A model generated the notes under the pieces. That model did not search any database, was not told the origin of the DNA, and worked only from the letters and a program-made list of their open reading frames with translations. A DNA stretch of 64,000 nucleotides from Haloactinospora alba (GTDB lineage: Bacteria > Actinomycetota > Actinomycetes > Streptosporangiales > Streptosporangiaceae). The stretch spans positions 2,465,501 to 2,529,500 of the forward strand of contig NZ_VFQC01000001.1 in the NCBI RefSeq assembly GCF_006717075.1. Direction: 5' to 3'. Below are positions 42,635-52,889 of the stretch, piece after piece (the stretch's first letter is position 1; each line of letters begins with the position of its first letter). Both the position numbers and the translations under genes were made by a program.

Positions 42635-45439
42635 TCAGCCCGCTTCCACCACCGTCGGGTCGGATGACGCGTTGGTGTTCTTGGAGCGCCGTGTGCGCCG
42701 CCGGCGGGACCGGTCGGAGCCTCCGGAGGCCTCACCGGTCTCCCCGTCGGCCGCGGACGCTTCGGCGTCATCACCGGTGGAGGTGCCCTCCCCGGTGTTC
42801 TCGCTGCCGCCGGAGCCGGTGTCCTGCCCGTCAGTGTTCTTTTTGCTCTTGCGCGAACTCCGCTTCGCGGACGCCTGTTTCGCGGCCGAACCGTCGGACC
42901 CCGCACCGGAGTCACTCTTCTTGCCCTTGCGCGAGTTCCCCTTGGCGGAGCTCTTCTGCGTCTTCTCCGTCTCCACCGCCGAGGGATCGGCTTCGCCAGG
43001 CGTCTCCTCCGCATCGTTGCGGGAGGAGGACTCCTCCTCTCTGGCGTCCTGCTGGTCCGCCTTGTCCGAGCCGGCCTTGCCCTTCTTCTTCCGGCCGCTG
43101 CCGTTGCCCTGGCCCTTGCTCTGAGCGGCGGGTTCGGCCGAGAACGTGAGACCGCGTCCGTTGCAATGCTCGCACGTGTGCGAGAAAGCTTCGAGCAGCC
43201 CCTGGCCAACCCGCTTACGCGTCATCTGCACCAGTCCCAGGGAGGTGACCTCGGCCACCTGGTGCTTGGTGCGGTCCCGGGAGAGGCACTCCAGCATCCG
43301 CCGCAACACCAGTTCCCGGTTGCTTTCCAGCACCATGTCGATGAAATCGATCACGATGATGCCGCCGATGTCGCGCAACCGGAGCTGGCGCACGATCTCC
43401 TCGGCCGCTTCCAGGTTGTTCTTGGTCACCGTCTCCTCGAGGTTACCCCCCTGGCCGGTGAACTTCCCCGTGTTCACGTCGACGACCGTCATCGCCTCGG
43501 TGCGGTCGAAGACCAGCGATCCCCCGCTGGGCAGCCACACCTTGCGCTCCAGCGCCTTGCTGATCTGCTCCTCGACCCGGTAGGCCTCGAAGATGTCCCG
43601 GTCCCCCTCCCAGCGGGACAGCCGCTCGGACAGGTGCGGGGCGACGTAGTCGACGTACTCCTCGACGGTGTTCCACGCCTCCTCGCCCGAGACGACGAGG
43701 CTCGAGAAGTCCTCGTTGAACACGTCACGGACCACCCGGACCGTGAGGTCCGGTTCGCTGCTGAGCAGGGACGGTGCCGTGGAGGACTTCGACTTGCGGG
43801 TGATCGAGTTCCACTGGTTGGCCAGCCGCGATATGTCGCGCTCCAGCTCCTCCTCGCTGGCGCCCTCCGCGGCGGTACGCACGATGACGCCGGCGTTCTC
43901 CGGCATCACCTTCTTCAGGATCTGCTTGAGCCGCTGCCGCTCCTTGTCCGGGAGCTTACGGCTGATCCCGGTCATCGTCCCGTCGGGGACGTACACCAGG
44001 TAACGGCCGGGAAGACTCACCTGACTGGTCAACCGCGCGCCCTTGTGCCCCATCGGGTCCTTGGTCACCTGCACCAGTACCGACTGGCCCGACTTCAGGG
44101 CGGACTCGATCCGCCGCGGTTGGCCCTCCATGCCGATGGCGTCCCAGTTCACCTCACCGGCGTAGAGCACCGCGTTGCGGCCCTTGCCGATGTCGACGAA
44201 GGCCGCCTCCATCGAGGGGAGGACGTTCTGCACCCGCCCCAGATAGACGTTGCCGACATAGGTCTTGTGCGCCGCACGGTCAACGTAGTGCTCGACCAGG
44301 ACGTCGTCCTCCAGCACGGCGATCTGGGTCCGCTCCCCCGAACGCCGGATGACCAGGTCGCGCTTGACCATCTCACGGCGGGCCAGGAACTCCGACTCGG
44401 TGATGATGGGGGCCCGGCGGCGGCCCTGTTCCCGCCCCTCGCGGCGACGCTGCTTCTTCGCCTCCAGTCGGGTCGACCCCTTGACCGCCTGGACCTCTTC
44501 CTGGGCGGGTTTCTCAGCGCGGGGCTCCCGCACCCGGACCACCGTGTTGGGAGGGTCGTCCTGGGGCTCGGCTGCGCTGTTGTCACTGCTGTCGCTGTTG
44601 TCACTCGCGGAACGGCGCCTCCGACGCCGGCGACGCCTCCCGCTGGCGGACGTCTCCTCGGACTCCGCCCCCTGCGCGGCGTCCCCGGACTCCGCCTGGT
44701 CCGCGCTCCCGACCGGAGAGGAGTCCTGCTCCCGGTGCTGGGCGTCGCTCGCCCCAGCCTCGGAGTCGGACTCTCCAGCGGGGTTCTCCTCGTCGCCCTG
44801 GACCGACTCGGTCGACTCCGCGGTCGAGCGTGCCCTCCCGCGACCACGGCCGCCGCGCCGGCGCCGGCGCCGCGAGGGGCGTTCCTCCCCGCTCTCCTCG
44901 GTCGAGACGCTCTCGTCGCTCCCGTCCTCCGCGGTGTCGTCCTCGGAGACCTCCGCTTCCTGGGTGCCGGAGTCCCCGTTACCGCTGGTGGAATTGCCTG
45001 TCCCCCCGGCAGTCGGGGGCTGGAACACCACCATCGGTGGTTGGAAGGTGGTGGAGGACTCGGCTCCGGCCGCGCGCGTGTGCGTGCCACCGTCGGGTTC
45101 CTCCCGCGGCTCTTCCGGGGTAACGGGAGCCACGGACGGGCTACTGGCGCGCGCTGGCCGGGACTCCTCCTCCCTCTGGTCGCCCCCTCCCGAGTTGACG
45201 GTCACTTCCGGGACGCCTGTCCCGGCGAGAGTCGTCATCGGCCCGGCACCACCGGTGTCGATCGGTGCCGGATCCGGAGGCGGACCGGGAGGACGCACGG
45301 CTCCGCTGAGTTCACCCGGCAGGTCCACCTTGACCTCGGTGTCCTGTGGTGGCGCGGATGTCGTGGTCCGGCCTGACTCTGGTGTTTCAGTTGTACCCAC
45401 GGTGTCGTCAGCACCGCTGTTGGGCTCGTTGTCGAGCAT
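42635..45439 (-). CDS. rne: ribonuclease E/G family endoribonuclease
   Basis: 934 residues. The catalytic core spans about 345-775: an S1-like domain (YVGNVYLGRVQNVLPSMEAAFVDIG), a DNase-I-like site with VVDVNTGKFTGQGG and IVIDFIDM, and the Zn-link CEHC. It processes rRNA and initiates mRNA decay. The N-terminal ~340 residues are acidic and disordered, with Arg tracts (RPSRRRRRRGGRGRGRAR and a later run of ten Arg). The C-terminal ~155 are Ser/Lys/Arg-rich. This double-armed layout is known in Streptomyces and Mycobacterium. The ATG at 45439 follows GGGAG. Confidence 0.94.
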   Translation of the reverse strand: MLDNEPNSGADDTVGTTETPESGRTTTSAPPQDTEVKVDLPGELSGAVRPPGPPPDPAPIDTGGAGPMTTLAGTGVPEVTVNSGGGDQREEESRPARASSPSVAPVTPEEPREEPDGGTHTRAAGAESSTTFQPPMVVFQPPTAGGTGNSTSGNGDSGTQEAEVSEDDTAEDGSDESVSTEESGEERPSRRRRRRGGRGRGRARSTAESTESVQGDEENPAGESDSEAGASDAQHREQDSSPVGSADQAESGDAAQGAESEETSASGRRRRRRRRRSASDNSDSSDNSAAEPQDDPPNTVVRVREPRAEKPAQEEVQAVKGSTRLEAKKQRRREGREQGRRRAPIITESEFLARREMVKRDLVIRRSGERTQIAVLEDDVLVEHYVDRAAHKTYVGNVYLGRVQNVLPSMEAAFVDIGKGRNAVLYAGEVNWDAIGMEGQPRRIESALKSGQSVLVQVTKDPMGHKGARLTSQVSLPGRYLVYVPDGTMTGISRKLPDKERQRLKQILKKVMPENAGVIVRTAAEGASEEELERDISRLANQWNSITRKSKSSTAPSLLSSEPDLTVRVVRDVFNEDFSSLVVSGEEAWNTVEEYVDYVAPHLSERLSRWEGDRDIFEAYRVEEQISKALERKVWLPSGGSLVFDRTEAMTVVDVNTGKFTGQGGNLEETVTKNNLEAAEEIVRQLRLRDIGGIIVIDFIDMVLESNRELVLRRMLECLSRDRTKHQVAEVTSLGLVQMTRKRVGQGLLEAFSHTCEHCNGRGLTFSAEPAAQSKGQGNGSGRKKKGKAGSDKADQQDAREEESSSRNDAEETPGEADPSAVETEKTQKSSAKGNSRKGKKSDSGAGSDGSAAKQASAKRSSRKSKKNTDGQDTGSGGSENTGEGTSTGDDAEASAADGETGEASGGSDRSRRRRTRRSKNTNASSDPTVVEAG

Positions 45440-45588
45440 CCGGGCGGTCTCCCGTCAGGGCCCTCGGGCGCGGCTCGCGGTCCCTTGCCGCTGCGCGCGA
45501 GGACCGTCGTCGCTATGTTGGCGCCGGCAGTGCTGTTACCACTACCAAGGCGAAGTCCTTGAAAGTCGCCCACGCCCCTCGAGTGAGA

Positions 45589-46539
45589 TCACTCATGGTG
45601 TGAACTCCGCGCGAGCTGGGCCGGTCGGTGCGGGTCCCCGGCCGTGTCCACCTCTGCCGTGTCCCTGCCGGGAGCGGCCTCTTCCCGTCCAGTACCCTGG
45701 GCGGCCGCGTTCTCCGCAGCGAACGGATCGGTGACCACGGCCGACGCGTCGTCGAGTGGCCCCTGCGCCAGCCTGGTCATACGCGGTGATGACAGCGGCG
45801 CGAGGCCGGCCACGTGACGAAGACCGGTCACCACATCATTCGGCCGAACGGCGGGTGTTGTGTGCCGTACGACCATTCGGAGTATTGCACATGTTTTCTG
45901 TTGGTCCGTTGTGGCGCGCCTGTCCACCTCCAGATGGACGACGGCCGCACGGGTGTCGAAGCGGCGGCGGCCCTTCTTGGTGAGCCGCTCCACTTCCACG
46001 GTGTCAGCCGCGCGGAACGCGGCTACCGCCTCCGTGGCGCCCTCGAGGGTGACGCCCGGCATTTCCACCGTCCATACCGAGGCCTGCAGCCGGTCAGCGA
46101 GATTCTCCGCTCCCGCCTGCGCGGCCTCCACCGCGTCCACCCCCTCGGGAAGGGCGCTGTCCAACAGGACGCGCACGTACTGCGGATCGCGGTACTCAGT
46201 GAGGCTGAGATCGAAGTACTCCGCCTCGCTGGCCACCCCTGTCGGGGCGGCGCCGTTGTAGGAGATCCTCGGGTGCGGCGTGAACCCCGCTGAGAACGCC
46301 ACAGGCAGCTCCGCACGGCGGAGCGCCCGTTCCAGCGCCCGGGCGATGTCGCGATGGCTCGCGAACCGCATCCGGTCGCGTTTGGCGTAACGGACGCGCA
46401 GCCGTTGGACCGGCTCTCCGGTGGAAGGCGCGATGTTGCCCTCAGATGCGGGGGGCAGCGCAACTCCTTTCTTTGGTAACTCCCTACGCCGGGGTGCCAA
46501 TTCCCGTTCGGCACCCCACCTGGGAAATCCATCTCTCAT
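45589..46539 (-). CDS. TIGR03936-family (DUF2344) radical-SAM-linked protein
   Basis: 316 residues. The core starts at EPVQRLRVRYAKRDRMRFASHRDIARALERALRR and ends with TPAVRPNDVVTGL. The family always accompanies a TIGR03960 radical SAM protein, as here, just upstream. Its function is unknown to me, though tRNA modification has been suggested. The ATG at 46539 is the upstream limit and has no strong site; conserved sequence begins near residue 43. The C-terminal ~55 residues are variable. Confidence 0.85.
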   Translation of the reverse strand: MRDGFPRWGAERELAPRRRELPKKGVALPPASEGNIAPSTGEPVQRLRVRYAKRDRMRFASHRDIARALERALRRAELPVAFSAGFTPHPRISYNGAAPTGVASEAEYFDLSLTEYRDPQYVRVLLDSALPEGVDAVEAAQAGAENLADRLQASVWTVEMPGVTLEGATEAVAAFRAADTVEVERLTKKGRRRFDTRAAVVHLEVDRRATTDQQKTCAILRMVVRHTTPAVRPNDVVTGLRHVAGLAPLSSPRMTRLAQGPLDDASAVVTDPFAAENAAAQGTGREEAAPGRDTAEVDTAGDPHRPAQLARSSHHE

Positions 46540-46868
46540 TCAGCCTACGGTGCCTGTCGGCGGGCGTGTACCACTACCCCAGGGTAAAAACCGCTATGTG
46601 GCTTATAGCAGATACGTCGCCGCATAGCGGAACGCCGTGTGCCGGAGCGCACTCGTGAGTGCTGTTCCCATCACGGTCACTGTTGAAAAGCGTTCCCGGC
46701 CCGGGACGTACCGGACGGTCCGGACAGCCGGGTACCCCTGCCATGCGCTGCGGCTCAGCGGAGCACCGGATTTTTTCGACTGATTTTGCCTCGGATGCAA
46801 ACCCGCGCCCCCCGGTAGCCGTCCAACCGGGTGTGTGGCCCGGCGTGAGCGGGGCGCCGGGCCGCACG
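46540..46868. other. 329-base gap between the TIGR03936 and TIGR03960 genes with an inverted repeat
   Basis: No gene seen. CCGCTATG at 46591-46598 and CATAGCGG at 46623-46630 flank 24 bases that are unusually AT-rich for the window. A candidate leader structure or operator for the TIGR03936 gene on the minus strand. The size of the gap suggests that the two genes are transcribed separately. Confidence 0.4.
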
Positions 46869-48803
46869 TCACAGCACCGTCAGCGGCAGCGACCTGGAAG
46901 GGTCCGACGGGCCGATCTGGATCTCCGTCCCCATGGTCGGGCACACTCCGCAGTCGTAGCAGGGACTCCAGCGGCAGTCGTCCACCTCCACCGCGTCCTG
47001 GCCATGCAGCGAGTCCTGCCAGTCCTGCCAGAGCCACTCCCGGTCCAGCCCCGCGTCGAGATGGTCCCACGGCAGCACCTCCTCCCGGTCGCGCTCCCGA
47101 ACCGTGAACCAGTCCATGTCCACCGGTTCCTCGGCGAACTCGGCCGCGGCGCAGTCCCGCCACCGTTCGTAGGAGAAGTGTTCGCTCCAACCGTCGAAGC
47201 GGGCACCGTTCCGCCACACGCGTTCGATCACCCGGCCGACACGGCGGTCGCCGCGGGAGAGCAGCCCCTCGATGATGGAGGGGCGCCCCTCGTGGTAGCG
47301 CAGTCCCACCGCCTTGGCGTAGCGGCGGTCGCCGCGCAGCGTCTCCTTGAGCTTGTGCAGCCGGGAGTCAACCTCCTCGTGGGGGGTCTGTCCGGCCCAC
47401 TGGAACGGGGTCTGCGGCTTGGGGACGAAACCGCCGATGGAGACGGTGCAGCGGATGTCCTTCCGGCCGGTGGTCTCGCGTCCCACCCGGATGACCTCGG
47501 TGGCGAGGTCGGCGATGGCCAGGACGTCCTCGTCCCTCTCCGTGGGCAGCCCGCACATGAAGTAGAGCTTGACCTGGCGCCACCCGGACGCGTACGCGTC
47601 GGTGACGGTACGGATGAGGTCCTGCTCGGTGACCATCTTGTTGATCAGTTTGCGCATCCGCTCGCTTCCCCCCTCGGGAGCGAACGTCAGCCCGGACCTG
47701 CGCCCGTTCCTGGTGAGCTCGTTGGCCAGGTCGACGTTGAAGGCGTCCACCCGGGTGGAGGGCAGGGAAAGGCCGGTGTTGGTGCCCTCGTAGCGGTCAG
47801 CGAGCCCCTTCGTCATATCACCGATCTCGCTGTGGTCCGCGCTGGAGAGGGACAGCAGCCCGACCTCCTGGAACCCCGAGGAGGCCACCCCCTGTTCCAC
47901 CATGCGGGTCACGGTCTCCTTGCTCCGTTCCCGGACCGGACGGGTGATCATCCCCGCCTGGCAGAAGCGGCACCCGCGCGTGCAACCGCGAAAGATCTCC
48001 ACGCTGTAGCGCTCGTGCACCGACTCGGCGATCGGCACCAGCGGGTTCTTCGGGTACGGCCACTGGTCCAGGTCCATCACCGTGTGCTTCTGCACGGTCC
48101 GCGGCACACCCGGACGGTTGGGGGTGTACCCGGCGATGCGCCCGTCCTCCAGGTAGGTGACGTCGTAGAAGCGGGGCACGTACACGCCGCCGGTACTGGC
48201 CAGACGCAGCAGCAGCCCCTCCCTGCCGTCCGGTTCTCCCTCCTGCTTCCACTCCCGGACGATCTCGGTCATGGCCAACGCGATCTGTTCACCGTCGCCG
48301 AGGACGACCGCGTCCAGGAAGTCGGCGAGGGGCTCCGGGTTGAACATGGCGTGGCCGCCTCCCACCACCAGTGGGTGGCTCCCGTCGCGCTCGGCGCTGT
48401 GCAGCGGGATCCCGGCCAGGTCCAACGCGGTGAGTGTGTTGGTGTAGCCCATCTCACTGGCGAAACTGATGCCGAGTATGTCGAAGGCGCCCACCGGCCG
48501 GTGCGCGTCCACGGTGAACTGGGGGATCCCGTGCTCACGCATGAGCCCCTCCATGTCCGACCACACCGCGTAGGTCCGTTCCGCCAGCACACCGGTGCGC
48601 TCGTTCAGCACCTCGTACAGGATCTGCACGCCCTGGTTGGGGACGCCGACCTCGTAGGCGTCCGGGTACATCAGGGCCCAGCGGACCTGTGCCTCGTCCC
48701 AGTCCCGGACGACGGAGTTGAGTTCGCCTCCCACGTACTGGACTGGCTTCTGCACCTCGGGCAGCAGCTCCTCCAACCGTGGGTACACGGATTCAACGGG
48801 CAT
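46869..48803 (-). CDS. TIGR03960-family B12-binding radical SAM protein
   Basis: 644 residues from the ATG at 48803 (AAAGGC upstream). An N-terminal B12-binding-like domain (~1-230, HAMFNPEPLADFLDAVVLGDGE region) precedes the radical SAM domain with RGCTRGCRFCQAG (CxxxCxxC), and a C-terminal cysteine-rich tail holds further clusters or zinc (CYDCGVC). The substrate is not established. It pairs with TIGR03936. Confidence 0.93.
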   Translation of the reverse strand: MPVESVYPRLEELLPEVQKPVQYVGGELNSVVRDWDEAQVRWALMYPDAYEVGVPNQGVQILYEVLNERTGVLAERTYAVWSDMEGLMREHGIPQFTVDAHRPVGAFDILGISFASEMGYTNTLTALDLAGIPLHSAERDGSHPLVVGGGHAMFNPEPLADFLDAVVLGDGEQIALAMTEIVREWKQEGEPDGREGLLLRLASTGGVYVPRFYDVTYLEDGRIAGYTPNRPGVPRTVQKHTVMDLDQWPYPKNPLVPIAESVHERYSVEIFRGCTRGCRFCQAGMITRPVRERSKETVTRMVEQGVASSGFQEVGLLSLSSADHSEIGDMTKGLADRYEGTNTGLSLPSTRVDAFNVDLANELTRNGRRSGLTFAPEGGSERMRKLINKMVTEQDLIRTVTDAYASGWRQVKLYFMCGLPTERDEDVLAIADLATEVIRVGRETTGRKDIRCTVSIGGFVPKPQTPFQWAGQTPHEEVDSRLHKLKETLRGDRRYAKAVGLRYHEGRPSIIEGLLSRGDRRVGRVIERVWRNGARFDGWSEHFSYERWRDCAAAEFAEEPVDMDWFTVRERDREEVLPWDHLDAGLDREWLWQDWQDSLHGQDAVEVDDCRWSPCYDCGVCPTMGTEIQIGPSDPSRSLPLTVL

Positions 48804-48990
48804 CGGACGTGCCTTTCGCTTGGACGGGATACGGATGTCCGGCCTCCGACACCGGACCGGACTCTCCACCCCAGCCTAAGGTCGCTCCCGACCGGGGAAT
48901 GTACGCAGTCACGGTCCGGGGCACGGGGCGTCCACTCCTCGTGTCCCCCGCGCGTTCGGGGCCGCGGCGGTGGTGTTCCACACCGGGTGG

Positions 48991-50166
48991 TCACTCGAAA
49001 CCACGGTGGCGCGCGTTGATACCCAGCACCAGACCCACCGCGAGCAGTTGGGACACGGTCGCCGTCCCCCCGTAGGACACGAACGGCAGCGGCAGACCCG
49101 TGATGGGCATGATGCCCAGCGTCATTCCGACGTTGATGAACACCTGGGTGAACAGCCACACGGCGATTCCCACGCAGACAAGCCGCGCGTAGGGCTGCTG
49201 GCAGTTCGCCGCTATCCGCAGCACCCGCCACACGACCAGGGCGAACAGGACGATGATGGTCGCGCTCCCGATGAAACCGAACTCCTCGCCGGCGACGGTG
49301 AAGATGAAGTCGGTGTGCTGCTCGGGAACGAAACGCCCGCTGGTCTGCTCTCCCTGCAGGTACCCCGTGCCGTTGAGACCCCCCGACCCCACGGAGATCA
49401 TCGCCTGGGTGGCGTTGTAACCGGTGCCCCGCGGGTCGGCCTGGGGATCCATGAAGCTCGTGAAACGAGCGACCTGGTAGCTCTCCAACAGCCCGAACCA
49501 CCACACGGCCGCCACGGAGAGCACTCCGCACCCCAGGAGACCCACGATCCAGCGGACGGGTGCTCCCGACATCGTCAGCATTCCCAGGTAGATGGCGCCC
49601 AGCACTATCGCCGTGCCGAGGTCGGGTTGCGCGAGGACCAGCCCCAGGGGGGCGGCCAGCGCCGCCAGACTGAACAGCACGTCGCGGCTGGTGGGCGCGG
49701 TCTCCCCGTCCCGGGGTTCGCCCAACAGCATCGCGATCGCGACGACGAGCGCGATCTTGGCGAGTTCCGCCGGCTGCATCTGCACCCCGGCGACGACGAT
49801 CCAGGAACGTGACCCGTTGATGACCTCGCCGAGGGGGGTCAGCACCAGCACCAGGCCGAGGGCGGCGACGACGAATACCACCGGCGCGTACGCCCGCGGG
49901 ATCCGGTAGTCGAGGGCAGCGGCCACCACGCAGGCGACGGCCCCGCACACGAGGTGCAGCGCGTGGCGTTCCAGGAAGTTCCACGCTCCCTGCGCGTCAC
50001 CGGGGTTGTACGTGGCCGCGTAGACCAGCAGCATCCCGATCCCGGACAGCGCCGCCACGGCGGCGAGAAGCGTCCAGTCGACCCGTCCCGGTGGCAGGGC
50101 CGTAGCGAGCCGCCCCACGGTGCGAGGCCACCAGCGGGATGCTCGCGAGGTGAGCTGGGACGCCAT
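48991..50166 (-). CDS. rodA: rod-shape SEDS glycosyltransferase RodA
   Basis: 391 residues, ten predicted membrane spans. SEDS signatures are QPDLGTAIVL, RGTGYNATQAMISVGSGGL, EEFGFIGS and GLPLPFVSYGGTA. It polymerises peptidoglycan glycan chains with its partner PBP2 (mrdA), the next gene upstream. The ATG at 50166 follows GGGGAG, 27 bases after mrdA. Confidence 0.95.
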   Translation of the reverse strand: MASQLTSRASRWWPRTVGRLATALPPGRVDWTLLAAVAALSGIGMLLVYAATYNPGDAQGAWNFLERHALHLVCGAVACVVAAALDYRIPRAYAPVVFVVAALGLVLVLTPLGEVINGSRSWIVVAGVQMQPAELAKIALVVAIAMLLGEPRDGETAPTSRDVLFSLAALAAPLGLVLAQPDLGTAIVLGAIYLGMLTMSGAPVRWIVGLLGCGVLSVAAVWWFGLLESYQVARFTSFMDPQADPRGTGYNATQAMISVGSGGLNGTGYLQGEQTSGRFVPEQHTDFIFTVAGEEFGFIGSATIIVLFALVVWRVLRIAANCQQPYARLVCVGIAVWLFTQVFINVGMTLGIMPITGLPLPFVSYGGTATVSQLLAVGLVLGINARHRGFE

Positions 50167-50193
50167 GCGCTCCCCTTTCCTCGGGACGCCTCG

Positions 50194-52350
50194 TCAGTCG
50201 GACTCGGATGCCGCGGGAGAACCCGCCTCGACATCGGGCAGCTTCTCGGGAGGCTCCCCGTCGGGCAGGGCGGGCTCTCCCCCTCCGCCGCCGTCGTCCT
50301 CGTCGCCCTCGGAGCCGTCCGGTGCCCCGAACCCGTAGATACCGTCGTAGATCTCCCGGGCGACCGGGGCGGCGTTCGTTCCGCCGGTTCCGCCCTGCGA
50401 GATCAGGGCCACGACAGCGAACCTGGGGTCGTCCGAGGGCGCGTAGGAGGCGAACCAGGCCGACTCCTCCTTGTTCCTCCCGGTCGCGGTCCCGGTCTTC
50501 CCGGAGATCGAAACCTTGCCCTGGGGGAAGTCACCGAAGGTCCCCCGCGCGGTTCCCTCCTTGGGAACATCCTTCAGGGCACCCTGGATGTACTCGAGGG
50601 TCTCCTCCGAGAGCGGCAGTTCACCCGCCTTCTCGGGCTCGATCCTCCTGGTCTGTTCCCCGCCGGGAGAGACGAGGGCCTTTCCGACGCGCGGCTCGTA
50701 CAGTGTTCCCCCGTTGCCGATCGCCGCGTAGGCGCGTGCGAGCTGCAACGGCGTGACCAGTACGTCCCCCTGGCCGATGGAGAAGTTGACCGCGTCCCCG
50801 GCCCGCCACTTGTACCCGGCGGCGCACTGCTCCTTGGCGACCCGTTTCAGGTACGACGCCTGCTGCGGGTCCTCCTCGCGCACCTCGGGGTAGCCCTTCT
50901 CGGCGTGCTCGCAGACCTCCTCCCGGTTGGCCTCCCAGCGTTCCCGCTTCCACTCGCGGTCGGGGACGCGTCCGGAGCTCTCGTGGGGCAGGTCGACCCC
51001 CGTGGGTTTACCGAACCCGAAGTCGTGGGCCATGGTGCTCATCGCGTCCGTGGGATTGTCGTCGGGTGTGGTTCCCCCGTCCGAGCGCCACATGTCGTGG
51101 GCGATCTGGTAGAATACGGTGTTGCAGGAGACCACGATCGCCTCGTGCAGGCTCAACGTGCCGTGTGAGCTGCCCTCGTAGTTCTGGAAGGAGCGGCCTC
51201 CCACGGTGATCGCGCTGGGGCACCCGAAGCTGCGGTCCAGCGGGACACCGTTCTCCGCCGCCGCCGCGAGCGAGTTCACCTTGAACGTCGACGCCGGGGG
51301 GTACTGGCCCTGGACGGCACGTGAGGTCAGCGGGTCCTTGGCGTTGTCGCTGAGAAGTTCCTCGTAGGCCTCCGCGTCGATACCGCCCTTCCAGAGCTCG
51401 GGGTCGTAGCTGGGTTTGCTGGCGAGTGCGATCACCCGACCGTTCGTGGCGTCCAGCACGACGGCGGCACCGGAGTCGGCCGGGTTCCCGTCGGAGCGGG
51501 ACCGCTCGATCCCGTTGCTCAGCGCCTTCTCCGTGATGGCCTGCACCTTCCTGTCGATGCTGGTCACCAGGTGCTTGCCCGGATCGGGCCGTTCCTCCTT
51601 GAGCTTGCCCGTGACCTTGCCGTGGTTGTCGACCGTGAGGCGCTCCACCCCGGAGGTCCCGCGTAGCTGCTGGTCGTAGGCGGCCTCCAGTCCCCCTCGG
51701 CCGACCCGGTCCACCCCGCTGAACCGAGTACGCAGCTCGTCACGTTCCTCCAGTTCCTCCTGGGTGACGGGTTGCAGATAGCCCAGGGTCTGGGCGGCGT
51801 CCTTACCGCCGGGGTAGTCGCGGATGGCGTGCTGCTGCGCCGTGACCCCGGGGAAGTCCTCCTGGCGCTCCCGGATCTGCAGCGCCTCCCTGGGCTCGAC
51901 GTCCTCCGCCAGGATGATGGGCTGGTAAGGGGATCCGGGCCAGCACGGCTGGCTCACCTCGGGCCCGCACAACCGGGAGCGCTGGCGGACCTCCTGGTAG
52001 GGCTCGCCGATGAGGTCGGCCACCCTGCGCAGTACCCGCTCGCCCCCGTCCTCCTGGCGCTGCAGCGCGTGGTAGTCGGCCATCACCACGAGTTCCGTGC
52101 GGTTGCGCACGAGCGCCCGCCCGGAGGAGTCCACGATCTTCCCCCGGGTGGCGGGAATGACCACCTCCTCGCTGTGCGTGGCCAGGGCGCGCTGCTGGTA
52201 GTGCTCGTTCATCGGGATCTGCAGGTACCACAGCCGCGCGAGGAGGGCGGCGAACAGCACGAGCACCACGACCTGCGCCAGCACCAGCAACGCTCTGCCG
52301 GGCACGTTCCGCGCAGTTCCGTCCGGTTGGTTCCCCAGGCTCAGTCTCAT
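50194..52350 (-). CDS. mrdA: penicillin-binding protein 2 (transpeptidase)
   Basis: 718 residues: a membrane anchor at ~22-45, a dimerisation/pedestal region, and a transpeptidase domain with SxxK in PASTFKVNS, SCNTVF and KTGTAT. It cross-links peptidoglycan with RodA in lateral wall growth. The ATG overlaps the mreD stop (ATGA at 52350-52347). The C-terminal ~50 residues are Gly/Glu/Pro-rich and disordered. It is a beta-lactam target. Confidence 0.95.
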   Translation of the reverse strand: MRLSLGNQPDGTARNVPGRALLVLAQVVVLVLFAALLARLWYLQIPMNEHYQQRALATHSEEVVIPATRGKIVDSSGRALVRNRTELVVMADYHALQRQEDGGERVLRRVADLIGEPYQEVRQRSRLCGPEVSQPCWPGSPYQPIILAEDVEPREALQIRERQEDFPGVTAQQHAIRDYPGGKDAAQTLGYLQPVTQEELEERDELRTRFSGVDRVGRGGLEAAYDQQLRGTSGVERLTVDNHGKVTGKLKEERPDPGKHLVTSIDRKVQAITEKALSNGIERSRSDGNPADSGAAVVLDATNGRVIALASKPSYDPELWKGGIDAEAYEELLSDNAKDPLTSRAVQGQYPPASTFKVNSLAAAAENGVPLDRSFGCPSAITVGGRSFQNYEGSSHGTLSLHEAIVVSCNTVFYQIAHDMWRSDGGTTPDDNPTDAMSTMAHDFGFGKPTGVDLPHESSGRVPDREWKRERWEANREEVCEHAEKGYPEVREEDPQQASYLKRVAKEQCAAGYKWRAGDAVNFSIGQGDVLVTPLQLARAYAAIGNGGTLYEPRVGKALVSPGGEQTRRIEPEKAGELPLSEETLEYIQGALKDVPKEGTARGTFGDFPQGKVSISGKTGTATGRNKEESAWFASYAPSDDPRFAVVALISQGGTGGTNAAPVAREIYDGIYGFGAPDGSEGDEDDGGGGGEPALPDGEPPEKLPDVEAGSPAASESD

Positions 52351-52889
52351 CCCCGTATCCCCCCAACGCGCGGGGAGACGGCCACGTTCAGCACGTCATC
52401 GGTGGTGAAGTGGTTCCGGAGCTTCAGCGCCGGAAGCAGCACGAGCGGACTCACCAGCATCGTCGTTCCCGTGGTAAGCGCGACGGTGACAACGGCCGAG
52501 GAGAGGGTCGCTCTGGGGTCACCCACCAGCACCGAGATGAGAACCCAGCCGAGCGCTACCCCGAACACCGTGCCGGCGGCCACGATGAAGGGCCATGCCG
52601 CTCCCCGGTTCCGGGACTGGCGCAGCGACCCCACCGCGTACCCTGCCACCGACAGCAGCAGCGCGTAGCGTCCGAGCTCGTGGTCGGCCGGCGGCAGAAC
52701 GTCCACCGCCAGTCCCGCGGCGAACCCGCTGAGAGCCCCCGTCACCGGTGTCGTTCCCAAGGCGACCGCCGTCAGTACGAGCACCACCACATCCGGCGGC
52801 ACGCCCCACGGCAGTGGCAGGCGGTTCACCACCGCCACCTGCAGTACCACCGCTCCCGCGACGAGGAGGGCGGCAACCAACCGATTCAA
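52347..52889 (-). CDS. mreD: rod-shape-determining protein MreD
   Basis: 180 residues, five to six hydrophobic spans. The start is TTG at 52889, preceded by GGAGGTGGGGAG and overlapping the mreC stop by four bases. MreD is a membrane member of the elongasome between MreC and PBP2. The family is poorly conserved; the identification rests mainly on topology and context. Confidence 0.9.
   Translation of the reverse strand: MNRLVAALLVAGAVVLQVAVVNRLPLPWGVPPDVVVLVLTAVALGTTPVTGALSGFAAGLAVDVLPPADHELGRYALLLSVAGYAVGSLRQSRNRGAAWPFIVAAGTVFGVALGWVLISVLVGDPRATLSSAVVTVALTTGTTMLVSPLVLLPALKLRNHFTTDDVLNVAVSPRVGGIRG

Noticed and set aside
43166-45376. 736-residue open frame on the + strand opposite rne
   Set aside because: It is antisense to a clear RNase E/G core and has the expected shadow composition (Pro/Arg/Val-rich).
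46659-49019. 786-residue open frame on the + strand
   Set aside because: It is antisense to the TIGR03960 radical SAM gene, has no ribosome-binding site and no conserved motif. High GC makes such long shadow frames.
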